From: Pseudanabaena sp. lw0831
GTDB taxonomy: Bacteria; Cyanobacteriota; Cyanobacteriia; Pseudanabaenales; Pseudanabaenaceae
Length of the DNA: 64,000 bases
NCBI RefSeq assembly: GCF_016584665.1
Contig: NZ_BBJB01000016.1
Location: 124,001 to 188,000 of the forward strand
Direction: 5' to 3'
In this document: positions 1 through 9,392 of the stretch, piece by piece
Numbering within the stretch: the stretch's first letter is position 1
Layout: each line of letters starts with the position of its first letter
The notes under the pieces: model-generated
What the model saw: only the letters and a program-made list of their open reading frames with translations
Database searches by the model: none
Told to the model about the DNA's origin: nothing
Program-made: the position numbers and the translations under genes

Positions 1-36
1 ATTCTTGTAACATAGTTAGTAGTGATGACTAAAATT

Positions 37-1431
37 CTAGATAAACTTTATCTTTTGAGCTGCATATAAACACATTTTCAATAAGACTAAACCTTCTTTA
101 ATATGTTGAATGTTTGATTGCCCATACGTACGAGGCATGTACCTTACAGGAATATCTTGAATCTGTAGTCCTAATTTGGCAGCTCCAAAAAGTAAGTCAA
201 AGTCGCCAAAGGGATCGAAATCTCCAAAATAACTGCGGTTTTGAGCAATTCTTTCATAGTGAATTTTTTTTAAAACCTTGGTTCCACAGAGCGAATCTTT
301 GATCTTTGTATTTAATAGATACGATAGCAACCAAGCAAAAAAACGATTTGCCATACGATTTAACCATGGCATCGTATCTTCAGACACAGGATATATCAAG
401 CGACATCCATTAGCAAATTCACAACGGCCTGAGGCGACAGCGTTAAAGAAATAGATTAGATCTTCTGGGCGAACAGTTAAATCAGAGTCTAAAATAATCA
501 GGATGTCTCCTTGAGCCATGGCAAAACCCTCTCTTACAGCATTACCCTTGCCTTTACCTGTTTGCTGACAAGTCTTGATATCCCATTTATCTTGATACTT
601 GTTTTTTACTCGCTGAATCTCCTCCCAAGTATCATCATTAGAATGTCCTTCAACAAAAATAATCTCTGTATGCTTACCTAGCCTTGGCATACGAGTAATA
701 CAGCTTTCAATATTTCCTGACTCGTTACGAGCTGGAATGATTACAGAGCAAGTCAACTCTCTGGCATTTTCTTGAGCTTCATAGGTATTAATACGCGGTC
801 TAGCAATAATATATTCGGTTAAGCAGATCTGATTAAATATAGGTAAAGGGGCAATAAACTTGTTAACAATAAATGAAATCAGAGGAATATTTCTAGGGAG
901 TAAGCACCTTTTACCATGTTTAATTACTTCAAAACCCGCCAAATTAAATAAGTTTTCAATATCCTCCAAATTTAGCCAATTCAGAGAAGATACAGGCATT
1001 CTTTGTTTAAGGAATGTAGCTAATCTAAGAACCAATTCCCATCCAGGGTTGTGAAAAGTTAAGATCACTCTAGTTGATGAATGAGACATTTTTGAGAGAT
1101 TAGTAAAAACTCTCTGAATATCACCAACATAACTGATCGTATTTGCTAGTAATATATAGTCAAACAAATCATTGCTTATAAATTCTTCAGCATCAATAGC
1201 TTCAAATTCAAGATGATTATATTTTTGTTTAGCATTTTCAACCGCCAAGGGATTTACGTCTATCCCCAGCCCATAATCTGGCTTTACTTTATCTAGCAAA
1301 TCACCTAAGCCGCTGCCAACTTCCAGTATATTAGTGCGTGGCTGAACCCAAAACTGGTAAAAGAACTCTATGTCTTGATAATAATATGAGTTTCTATTTC
1401 GCCATTTCTGAAGCTGTTTGTAGGTAAACAT
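37..1431 (-). CDS. Methyltransferase-glycosyltransferase family 2 fusion
   Basis: This protein joins two enzymes. Residues about 1-200 are a class I SAM methyltransferase, with the SAM-binding motif LEVGSGLGD near residue 36 and an acidic GLGIDV strand after it. Residues about 228-464 are a GT2 glycosyltransferase of the dolichyl-phosphate-mannose-synthase type: it starts at SVIIPARNESGN and has the metal-binding ILDSDLTV near residue 314. No C-terminal membrane bundle is visible, so the GT domain probably acts at the cytoplasmic face. It is the last gene of the polysaccharide locus and lies 13 bp after a GT-C membrane glycosyltransferase, so it may make a polyprenyl-phosphate-sugar donor for that neighbour. 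The domains are clear; the sugar and the methyl acceptor are unknown. Confidence 0.85.
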   Translation of the reverse strand: MFTYKQLQKWRNRNSYYYQDIEFFYQFWVQPRTNILEVGSGLGDLLDKVKPDYGLGIDVNPLAVENAKQKYNHLEFEAIDAEEFISNDLFDYILLANTISYVGDIQRVFTNLSKMSHSSTRVILTFHNPGWELVLRLATFLKQRMPVSSLNWLNLEDIENLFNLAGFEVIKHGKRCLLPRNIPLISFIVNKFIAPLPIFNQICLTEYIIARPRINTYEAQENARELTCSVIIPARNESGNIESCITRMPRLGKHTEIIFVEGHSNDDTWEEIQRVKNKYQDKWDIKTCQQTGKGKGNAVREGFAMAQGDILIILDSDLTVRPEDLIYFFNAVASGRCEFANGCRLIYPVSEDTMPWLNRMANRFFAWLLSYLLNTKIKDSLCGTKVLKKIHYERIAQNRSYFGDFDPFGDFDLLFGAAKLGLQIQDIPVRYMPRTYGQSNIQHIKEGLVLLKMCLYAAQKIKFI

Positions 1432-1444
1432 GAAGATCTAAAAT

Positions 1445-3106
1445 CTAGGGATTAACTTTCTTATACAATAGTACATGTGATTGATCGTCAGCGAATGTTT
1501 CTCTTGTAAATTTCTGACTTCTTTGAATACGTTCAAGAATAGGTAGAGAAACTAAATTAAGTGGATTTGCAGCTTCGGCTTGCGATCGCGGCTGCAAAGT
1601 AGCAAAGTAATTTATATTTAAGTCAAAAAGTCTTGCCCAAGCTCTGTCCATATCCTTTTCAGCATATCCCAATGAAGTGTAGTAACAACGAAATTCTTTT
1701 TTTAGTTGTTGTTGAGCAGAAAAATATGATGCTGAGTTAGCATTAAACCAAGGAAGCTCTAAACCAATGATGTTATACCTATCTTTCTCGGTTTCATTTT
1801 TACAAGTAGTGTCTACTAATTTAGATAGTAATTGCTTATTCGTACTACTTCTATCAATTGGATACAACCAGTATGATAAATTAGGATCTTCTGGAGTAAT
1901 ACCTAGTGATTGTGTTTGAACTACAAATAGTTGTAAAACCAGTACAAATCCAGTAAAAAATACTAATAACTTTTGCCTTGCTCTTTTCAGCATCCAAGCT
2001 ATTAATACTGCTAAGTAAGGTAATAAAGGTAGCAGATATCTATTTTCTTGATTAACCTGAAAACTAAAGCAAGCTAAAACCAGTATTATTTGCAATAAGG
2101 AAACAATGGTTGTCAGATCAAAATATCCCAGTCTCGGTGTCTTAGTTATCTTTTTAAAATCATAAAAACTTTTTGCTAAGGCTAATATTAAAACACCAAT
2201 CATGAGAAACAGGGTAATGGGTGCAAAAAAACTCTTTTGAAATGCCCCTAACCAGTAGTGTAGTTTATATAAGAAACTAGCTTTTTCACCATACAGTAGA
2301 GAGGCTTCGCCTGAAGATGCTTGGATAGAGAAATACAGAATATTCTGGAGATTTTTCCCATACCATAGTAAAAAACTAGTCAATAGAATAAAAGTAGAAA
2401 TATACAAAGGCTTATGACTTGACCAAAGACTTAATTCTTTTGAGTTTAGCTGGTCTGAAGACTTATTTTGGAATGATTTTTTAAATATATAATAGACAAT
2501 TATAAGTATTGACCCAAAAGTATATAAAGGATAAGTTACCTTAGCAAGCATTCCTAGTGAAATAGCACTGATTAAATGCAACAATACTCTTCTCGCTTTC
2601 CACTGAGGACTAAAAACCATAATTAGGATAGTCCAAGACACAGAAGTAGTTTGTAATGGCTCAACGAGGTACTGGTGACTTAAGGCTACTGATAAAGGTG
2701 CAGAAGAAGCAAAAAGACAACAAATCAGAGAAATTAAACGACTATTCGTTAACTTTAAAATCGTATGGTATGTGAGCAATAAAACAGTAAATTGAGTTAG
2801 TACAATCGATAACAGTAAACCAACTTCAATTGAACCAATAATCTGACCAAAAGGGACAAACAATTGACCTAACCAAGATACTGCGGGTGCTTTAATGCTA
2901 AAAGCCGCAATCATATCTTTAAACCATTCTAAAGGAGAATGCGTTAAACGATAGAATAACTCTACTGATACTTGAGCATACCAAGCTTGATCCCAAGGCC
3001 AAACTCTCTGATCTAAACCTGCCCATATAATACTTGGAACAACTAATAGGAATAATGTTGAATAGATAGATAAGTTACTTGGTTTGGTCAATTGTGCAAT
3101 TTTCAT
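1445..3106 (-). CDS. ArnT/PMT-like polytopic membrane glycosyltransferase (GT-C fold)
   Basis: The protein has 553 residues and about ten to twelve hydrophobic segments. An acidic first loop (WPWDQAWYAQ) follows the first helix, the typical place for the catalytic Asp of GT-C enzymes that use polyprenyl-phosphate sugars, such as ArnT and PMT. The C-terminal 130 residues are soluble and presumably periplasmic. It would transfer a sugar to lipid, glycan or protein outside the membrane. It starts only 1 bp after the stop of the upstream methyltransferase, and the likely donor-making GT2 follows it. The GT-C class rests on topology and the acidic loop; the substrate cannot be read from the sequence. 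Confidence 0.75.
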   Translation of the reverse strand: MKIAQLTKPSNLSIYSTLFLLVVPSIIWAGLDQRVWPWDQAWYAQVSVELFYRLTHSPLEWFKDMIAAFSIKAPAVSWLGQLFVPFGQIIGSIEVGLLLSIVLTQFTVLLLTYHTILKLTNSRLISLICCLFASSAPLSVALSHQYLVEPLQTTSVSWTILIMVFSPQWKARRVLLHLISAISLGMLAKVTYPLYTFGSILIIVYYIFKKSFQNKSSDQLNSKELSLWSSHKPLYISTFILLTSFLLWYGKNLQNILYFSIQASSGEASLLYGEKASFLYKLHYWLGAFQKSFFAPITLFLMIGVLILALAKSFYDFKKITKTPRLGYFDLTTIVSLLQIILVLACFSFQVNQENRYLLPLLPYLAVLIAWMLKRARQKLLVFFTGFVLVLQLFVVQTQSLGITPEDPNLSYWLYPIDRSSTNKQLLSKLVDTTCKNETEKDRYNIIGLELPWFNANSASYFSAQQQLKKEFRCYYTSLGYAEKDMDRAWARLFDLNINYFATLQPRSQAEAANPLNLVSLPILERIQRSQKFTRETFADDQSHVLLYKKVNP

Positions 3107-3107
3107 T

Positions 3108-3836
3108 TTATGGCTTAAAGATGATCGATATACAGTCTAAATTGTCATGAATAAATTGCTGCTTGACAATTTTTAGCCCAACTTCATTACAATAGTCAAC
3201 AAATAGTTCTGCAGTCATGTTCGTTCTCCACCCAGGATTTTGCATCCAATCATGGCTTGAATTGATCACACCGTAATTGGAATGGTGGACAAATCCATAG
3301 CCACCAGATTTCAAAACCCTGAAAAATTCTTTAATATAATCCTTGACGACTAATTTATCAAAGTGAACCATCGCATCCCAAGAATAGATAAATTGGATAG
3401 TGCTACTACTAATCTCTTTCAAGGTGTGACCATCATTCACATAATAAAAGAAAGAGCATTTTTCGTCTCTCTCTCCAAATCTCTTCTTGCAAGCATCTAT
3501 ACAACTTTTATTGACATCGACAAGATGAATTTGTTTTGCATATTCTTTTAATTTATTTGTGTTACGCCCATGTCCTGAAGCAAGATCAATACAAATACTT
3601 AAATCAAAATCTTTAATATTTACATATATATATTTATCCCATTGATCATCCATGGAAGAAGGTTGTTCTGCTAAGTCGAAATAGGTTACGTCTGGACTAA
3701 GAAGAACGTCATGAGCATCTCTACACTCTTGAATCTGTTTATACATGATATTATCTTTCTCCTCAGCTACTGGCAAAGTAGTAACATTTGACTTAGATGA
3801 AAAGAGGTCTTGAATAGATCTTATTAAATCTTTCAT
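3108..3836 (-). CDS. Class I SAM-dependent methyltransferase
   Basis: This is a 242-residue protein with a methyltransferase core starting near residue 85. The SAM motif is CIDLASGHGRN, followed by the acidic IHLVDVN strand and the post-motif SWDAMVHF. The first 60 residues are variable and may bind a partner or acceptor. It lies among sugar-modifying genes and is translated just ahead of the GT-C gene, so O-methylation of the glycan or its end is a reasonable inference. The 131 bp upstream (3837-3967) are AT-rich and hold no gene that I can see. Confidence 0.75.
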   Translation of the reverse strand: MKDLIRSIQDLFSSKSNVTTLPVAEEKDNIMYKQIQECRDAHDVLLSPDVTYFDLAEQPSSMDDQWDKYIYVNIKDFDLSICIDLASGHGRNTNKLKEYAKQIHLVDVNKSCIDACKKRFGERDEKCSFFYYVNDGHTLKEISSSTIQFIYSWDAMVHFDKLVVKDYIKEFFRVLKSGGYGFVHHSNYGVINSSHDWMQNPGWRTNMTAELFVDYCNEVGLKIVKQQFIHDNLDCISIIFKP

Positions 3837-3967
3837 AAGGTAATTTAAATCGTATGGATATATCTAAAATTTAACAATAATGTAGATGCTATCTTATTGA
3901 TGAATGAAAAACAAGTGTTTGGAAATGAAGTTAAAGATTTAAACTGTTTACTTCTACTAAATGTAGT

Positions 3968-4900
3968 CTAGGAAACATGCGGTATAAGGTATGACTTTAC
4001 GACACGCATTAGTAGATGTACTGATTTCTTAACTCCAACATCAATAGAAAATTTCCAAGTCAAATCAATTGCATCTCTCCATAATTTAAGCTTTAATAAT
4101 TCTGATATTGTACCATTAGCAACTTCTCTAAGAAAGTAAGCTTTATCCATCTTCTTTAACATTTCTTGTGCTTTTAAATTCGCAAATTCCATTGACCTCA
4201 TCTCATTTTCATGGCAAGCTTGAGCAAGGTACACATAAAACAACTGTTCCCATTTTCGACTCAGCGTCATTCCTGTGACGGAGAATCGGTATCTTAGGAG
4301 TGGTTCTGTAATGTTAGTTAGGGGATATATCTTGCTAACTCGCAGCCACAGATCATAATCTTCAGCATTCTTAAACTCAGCCTGATAACCACCAAGGTCG
4401 CAAATTTTATTGCGCCTCATCATCACTGAAGGATGATACATACAGTTATATTGCAACAGGGTTTGTTTGATTTGTTCAGCTTCAGATGGAAGTTCTACTA
4501 AGCGATCAAATTCTTGCTTAGCTCCCATGTGATAAACATAGCTGCCAACAACTGTAACCTCTGGATGACCATGCATGTAATCATGCTGAATTCTAAGACG
4601 TTGGGGCAAAGATTCGTCATCTTGATCCATTCTTGCAACAAAATCTGATTGCGCTAAGCTAAGCCCTTCGTTCAGGGTTCTAGCTAGTCCTATATTGACA
4701 TCATGAAAAACTGGGTTGATCCTTGAATCCTTCTCCGCGTATTGACGAATAATAGAAGCAGAGTTGTCAGTGGAACAGTCATCAATAATTATTAATTCAA
4801 ACTCTGTCATATTCTGACAAAGGATGGATGCGATCGCTTGAGATAAAGTTAAACCTCCATTATAAACTGGGAGTAAAACCGAAACCTTTACTGATTCCAT
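3968..4900 (-). CDS. Glycosyltransferase family 2
   Basis: This 310-residue single-domain GT-A enzyme opens with VSVLLPVYNGGLTLSQAI. It carries the nucleotide-binding IIIDDCSTDNS and the metal-binding VARMDQDDESLP; the later DYDLWLRVSK is a typical acceptor-side motif. It is soluble and presumably builds the repeat unit at the inner membrane. Its start overlaps the end of the upstream epimerase gene by 13 nt, so the two are probably translationally coupled. Sugar specificity cannot be predicted. Confidence 0.88.
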   Translation of the reverse strand: MESVKVSVLLPVYNGGLTLSQAIASILCQNMTEFELIIIDDCSTDNSASIIRQYAEKDSRINPVFHDVNIGLARTLNEGLSLAQSDFVARMDQDDESLPQRLRIQHDYMHGHPEVTVVGSYVYHMGAKQEFDRLVELPSEAEQIKQTLLQYNCMYHPSVMMRRNKICDLGGYQAEFKNAEDYDLWLRVSKIYPLTNITEPLLRYRFSVTGMTLSRKWEQLFYVYLAQACHENEMRSMEFANLKAQEMLKKMDKAYFLREVANGTISELLKLKLWRDAIDLTWKFSIDVGVKKSVHLLMRVVKSYLIPHVS

Positions 4901-5826
4901 AGTATTTGCTCACATAAAGCTGCTAAACCTTGTTCAAGTTTAATTAAAGGTTCCCATGATAAATTCTCATAAGATTTTTTTATGTCTAATACTATCCATG
5001 ATGGCAACTGATTAGTAGTCTGGCTTGTTTGCCATAATTCTTTTGTTATGGGAACACCAGTAAGTTTTTCTATTAAATCTAAGATTTGATTAACTGAATA
5101 GCCTTTTCCACTTCCCACATTGTAAACTTCAAAGGAGGATTGTTTATGTATAACCAGCTCAAACATACGACACATATCCTCTAAATGAATATAATCTCTG
5201 ACATTATTAGGATCGCCGTAAATTTTTACTGGTTGTCGATGAAGAACTTGATTTAAAGCTACTCCGATTAAACCTTGCATACGCTCTGATGGTAGCAAGA
5301 CTCCGTATGGGTTGCCAATTCTGAGGGAGGTGGCTGTTAACCAACTTTGTTCTGCACCCAAACGCAAATAATTTTCAACAGTAAGTTTTTGAATTCCATA
5401 AGAAGATGAAGGTTCGCAGGGATCAGATTCTTTAAAAGATTGACAATTGGGAGAATGCTTATAAATAGCGCCTCCACTACTGGCATAAATTAGATGAGGA
5501 AATGATCCATAGTCTCGAACTGCTTGTAATAAATTGAGTGTAGGAACTAAGTTTAGTAATGTATCACTAGAAATATCTTTGTTTGAAGTAAGAGGTGTAT
5601 TAGTATGTGCAAGATGGATGATTAAATCGAGATTTTTAACAAAATCTGCACAAATTTGATTAGAGCTTAAATCTCCCTCAATCCAAACTACTTTGCCACA
5701 ACTTTTGATTTTTTCTGGTGATATATTTCTGCTTAAAGCGAACAATTCATACTTTTCTAGATTCATTAAATATTTTAACAAGTATGACCCCAAAAAACCT
5801 AATGCTCCAGTAATTCCAATTTTCAC
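4888..5826 (-). CDS. NAD-dependent nucleotide-sugar epimerase/dehydratase
   Basis: This 312-residue extended-SDR protein begins with the Rossmann motif GITGALGFLGSYLL. The catalytic YxxxK is seen as SYGIQKL, preceded by the YASSGGAIY serine strand. The RDYIHLEDMCRMF stretch is typical of UDP-glucose/UDP-galactose 4-epimerase relatives. It would convert one activated sugar into another in the cytoplasm. It sits between the large multi-GT gene and a GT2, and overlaps the latter. GalE-type activity is one possibility, but a 4-ketosugar reductase is equally compatible. Confidence 0.82.
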   Translation of the reverse strand: MKIGITGALGFLGSYLLKYLMNLEKYELFALSRNISPEKIKSCGKVVWIEGDLSSNQICADFVKNLDLIIHLAHTNTPLTSNKDISSDTLLNLVPTLNLLQAVRDYGSFPHLIYASSGGAIYKHSPNCQSFKESDPCEPSSSYGIQKLTVENYLRLGAEQSWLTATSLRIGNPYGVLLPSERMQGLIGVALNQVLHRQPVKIYGDPNNVRDYIHLEDMCRMFELVIHKQSSFEVYNVGSGKGYSVNQILDLIEKLTGVPITKELWQTSQTTNQLPSWIVLDIKKSYENLSWEPLIKLEQGLAALCEQILWNQ

Positions 5827-5888
5827 TATGTATACCTTTAGTAAATCACAAGTTGTTTTTCAATAATAATTAATATTAACTATTCACT

Positions 5889-8800
5889 TTACCTAAATAT
5901 ATTTTGAATCAATAATTCTTCAAACAAGCCTATATATTTACTTTGGACAATATTAACATCAAGAAACTCTACAGCGTAATTTCTTGCGTTTTTCCTCATG
6001 CTTAGATAAAGTTCCTTGTTTGCAATCACTTTTTGAATACAATTTACAAAACTTTCTACATCACCAGATGGACATAGAAATCCATTGTATTCATCCTTAA
6101 TGATTTTCGTCAACCCACCAACTGATGAGGCAATAACAGGTACACCCATCGATAAGCTCTCTAAAACAGCATTTGGTCTCCCATCAATTTGAGATGGCAA
6201 CACAAGTAAATTAGAGATTTTTAGATAGTTTCTTGTGTCTACAAAGCCAGGTAGATATACTTTATTCTCTAATCCGTATCTTTTAATTAGCTCTAATGTT
6301 TCATGATACAAATTGCCATTGCCAGCCATAACAAAATAAAGCAAATCATCGTTTTTTAAATGATTTACAATTTCCACAAACAGTTTGGGACATTTTTCCT
6401 GTGAAAATCTGCCTAAAAAAGAAATGATAAACTTGTCTTTGGGAACCAAATCATCAACTAATTCAATATTATTGACTGTGTTAGGGTTGAAATAATTTGT
6501 ATCGACTCCGTTGTTAATTAAACGAACTCTATCGGATTGCTCTTGATGCTCTAAGAGAAGACAATTTGCAACGGCTTCATTCTCAGCAATATTCATGTCA
6601 ATGAAGCTAGAGTATCTACGATTATTGTTGATATGTCCAAATTCATTATATAGTTGATCAACAATTTTAATGTCTGGAAACTTATCTTTAATATCTGGCA
6701 ATATTTCGTAAAAGTAGCTTGAGCCAGAAAGAAAAATAATTTCTATACTTTGAGATTCAATTAGATAAAAAACTAGCTCTTTCCAGATTTCAGGTTTAAG
6801 TAATTTGCATAGATCGTATATTTTTGGAGTAAGCTCTTCGTACTTTGAAGTGTTATCACCCATGTCTGGAGTTGCTTTAGATGTTGTACAAACTGTTACA
6901 TCAAAGCCTTGAGTCTTTAATGTTTTAATCAGTTGCAAAATTACTGTATCGACCCCCCCAGTTGTCATCCAAGGCAAAGCAAACAAAATATTGTTTTTCT
7001 TGCTCTCTTCAATAGAATTCTCTCGAAAAGTAGGCTGTAAATTTACAAAGCTATTATTGACAATATATTTCTTTCGATTACGCTTAATTTCTTTAATGGT
7101 CTTCCTATTAATGTATAGCGTTTTGTGATTATTCTTTACTTGTTTATATAAATCATCATGCTTTTCAAGAGCAGAAGATATCATTGAATGTCCATGCTTT
7201 CGATACAAAAATAGTGGTTCATCGATTTTAGCTCCCGTCCCTCCGGCTTTGGCGATCGCTAACCAGAAATCCCAATCTTCATAACCATCAACCATTGACT
7301 CATTGTAGCCTCCTACAGTCTCCCAAATACCACGCTTGAACATTGCTGAAACATGTAGGCAGTTTTGAGTCATTAAAGAGTCAATATCAAATTCTTTAGT
7401 TGGTATTGTAGTTTGACTATCACCAAATTCTTGAACCCACGTATAGCAAACATCTACATTTTCAGTTTCGAGCTTAAACAAGCATTTCTCTAAGTATGTA
7501 GGCTTAAGCAAATCATCAGCATCTAGACAGCAAATATACTTTCCTTTCGCTTCTTTGATACCATTGTTGCGAGCTGCAGGAAGCTTGAGATTGTTAGTTC
7601 TAAATATCTTTGTTTTGGGTTTGTTTAAACTGTTTAATAACATTATCGTATCTGGATCGGTTGACCCGTCATCAACAACAATAATTTCAAAGTTTGTGAA
7701 AGTTTGAGCTAGAACTGAATCAATTGCATCCTCTAAATATTGACCATAGTTGTAGCAAGGGATAATTATACTAACCAGTGGAGTATTTTTATCCCATTGC
7801 TCTTGTGCAATTTCTACTAAAATATCTTTCTCAGCATTAAACTTATTGATAAGGATTTGATAGAGAGTCTGTAACGATAAACCCTGATCCTCATTGATTA
7901 AGCCTATTTGTCTTCTAAAATCGAACCACTTTTCTCTTATTTTCCAGAATTTACTGCTTTGTATTGCCTCTAAATTAATTTTTGCTTGTTGTAGTCGAGA
8001 TTTTGTTTGTTGTAGCTGAGATTCTGTCTGTTGTAGTTGAGATTTTGTTTGTTGTAGTTGAGATTCGGTTTGCTGTAGTTGAGAGCGCAGTTGAGGGTTT
8101 GTAAATTCAAGTTGAAATTGTAACTGGGATTTAACTTGTTCTAGATTAAAGCACAGAGACTCTTGCTGATGTTTTAACTCCTGCAAATCATAAAAATTGA
8201 CATTTGCAATTTCAATGCTATGGCTGTTAAGGTAATCCTCAATAAAGGTAGATGATATTGATTTGTTAACATCTAGCAGAACAAATGTTTTATTGTCTGT
8301 ATCAATTGCTTGCTTGACATATACTTCATTTTGAGTAAGATCAGGATTAAAAACTGTTTTTATGTTTGAATAAATTTTTTTAATTAATTCTGAAATTCGG
8401 ACTACTTCTAAAGTGCTTTCATTAAATATACAGGCTATCTCTGCTGGGAAAATTGTTTGGCAAAGCAAAGATTCAATTTGATAAATTAATTTTGAAATAT
8501 TATCCTTGGCTGAAACATAAATAACAACAGAAATATTAGAATCACTTTTGGGGATATCAAAAAAACATAGAGGTATTTCTTGATGAACAGAAGTATTTTT
8601 AGTGTCTAGAATTGGTTTTAAGCTGAGCCGACAACCATTTAAAAATTGCTGATTTAAATCATTTAAATCAGACATCTGAGCATGACGATTGCTATAAATA
8701 TTCTGAACCTTATTAGCTGGTATATTAACAATTTTACTTTCAGCATAACAAATCATTTGAGGCGAGGATAGAGGTCTAAGTGCTAGCTGTGTCTCTAGAG

Positions 8801-9392
8801 TATTGGGGTTGTTAAAAGCTCTGTTAAAGACAACAAGATCGTAAATTTCTGATGTTCTAAATATATGGCCGTCAAGGGACATAGGATATCCCCAATCTGA
8901 ATTCTTAGGATATTCTTGCCAGTTCCATACAAGATCATTTTCAAATGAGGGAGGAGGTGAAAAGATGTTTGAAGTATAGCAGTATTTAATTTGGGGAGAA
9001 AGTCTCAATGATAAACAAAGAATACTGAAGTCATTAATAAATGCTTGAAATGTTGTATCTGTCAGATCGACAAATGATTTAAAGACTAAATCATCAACCA
9101 GAAACATTGTATAAGGCTGATTATTCCTAAGGCAATTTAGAACTATATTTTTAAAGGAATCAGCGGCAACCTGCTCTTGTGATTCTGACCAATAGTTGAA
9201 TGAAGGGGATTGCCGCTTTACTATTTCGTAACCTTGTTGGTATTCATTATTAGTGTAACTATAAATAATATGGACAGAGTAAGACTGCCAATCTTGAAGA
9301 TATATTTTTAAACTTCTTAGTAATAGATCTAACTGACAAGCTCTGTTTTTACTAAAAATAATGATATTTAACATGGCTTTATCAACTGACAC
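5889..9392 (-). CDS. 1167-residue multidomain glycosyltransferase (GT-A-like, coiled coil, GT2, GT4)
   Basis: Several glycosyltransferase modules lie on one chain. Residues 1-275 look like a GT-A-type domain (NIIIFSKNRACQLDLL at the start, FLVDDLVF as a DxD-like motif). Residues about 285-405 look like a shorter degenerate GT2. Residues 405-485 are coiled coil with heptads of QLQQTES/QLQQTKS, closed by SSKFWKIREKW. Residues about 535-770 are a canonical GT2 (SIIIPCYNYGQ, DDGSTDPD, LDADD), and about 800-1160 a GT4 (GGVDTVILQL, FLGRFSQEKCPK, PSQIDGRPNAVLESL). One protein may thus add several sugars in order. The start is GTG, its G shared with the upstream TAG; an ATG at 9374 is an alternative. 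Confidence 0.82.
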   Translation of the reverse strand: MSVDKAMLNIIIFSKNRACQLDLLLRSLKIYLQDWQSYSVHIIYSYTNNEYQQGYEIVKRQSPSFNYWSESQEQVAADSFKNIVLNCLRNNQPYTMFLVDDLVFKSFVDLTDTTFQAFINDFSILCLSLRLSPQIKYCYTSNIFSPPPSFENDLVWNWQEYPKNSDWGYPMSLDGHIFRTSEIYDLVVFNRAFNNPNTLETQLALRPLSSPQMICYAESKIVNIPANKVQNIYSNRHAQMSDLNDLNQQFLNGCRLSLKPILDTKNTSVHQEIPLCFFDIPKSDSNISVVIYVSAKDNISKLIYQIESLLCQTIFPAEIACIFNESTLEVVRISELIKKIYSNIKTVFNPDLTQNEVYVKQAIDTDNKTFVLLDVNKSISSTFIEDYLNSHSIEIANVNFYDLQELKHQQESLCFNLEQVKSQLQFQLEFTNPQLRSQLQQTESQLQQTKSQLQQTESQLQQTKSRLQQAKINLEAIQSSKFWKIREKWFDFRRQIGLINEDQGLSLQTLYQILINKFNAEKDILVEIAQEQWDKNTPLVSIIIPCYNYGQYLEDAIDSVLAQTFTNFEIIVVDDGSTDPDTIMLLNSLNKPKTKIFRTNNLKLPAARNNGIKEAKGKYICCLDADDLLKPTYLEKCLFKLETENVDVCYTWVQEFGDSQTTIPTKEFDIDSLMTQNCLHVSAMFKRGIWETVGGYNESMVDGYEDWDFWLAIAKAGGTGAKIDEPLFLYRKHGHSMISSALEKHDDLYKQVKNNHKTLYINRKTIKEIKRNRKKYIVNNSFVNLQPTFRENSIEESKKNNILFALPWMTTGGVDTVILQLIKTLKTQGFDVTVCTTSKATPDMGDNTSKYEELTPKIYDLCKLLKPEIWKELVFYLIESQSIEIIFLSGSSYFYEILPDIKDKFPDIKIVDQLYNEFGHINNNRRYSSFIDMNIAENEAVANCLLLEHQEQSDRVRLINNGVDTNYFNPNTVNNIELVDDLVPKDKFIISFLGRFSQEKCPKLFVEIVNHLKNDDLLYFVMAGNGNLYHETLELIKRYGLENKVYLPGFVDTRNYLKISNLLVLPSQIDGRPNAVLESLSMGVPVIASSVGGLTKIIKDEYNGFLCPSGDVESFVNCIQKVIANKELYLSMRKNARNYAVEFLDVNIVQSKYIGLFEELLIQNIFR
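7983..8092 (-). repeat. 21-bp in-frame tandem repeat coding for coiled-coil heptads
   Basis: About five copies of a 21-bp unit encode QLQQTES / QLQQTKS / RLQQAKI. The unit is a multiple of three and equals one heptad, so copy changes would lengthen or shorten the coiled coil without shifting the frame. Copies differ by a few bases, mostly silent or Lys/Glu exchanges. Confidence 0.85.

Noticed and set aside
7983-8092. Short repeats that could look like a CRISPR array
   Set aside because: The units are contiguous 21-bp copies without spacers and code in frame for coiled-coil heptads of a large open gene.
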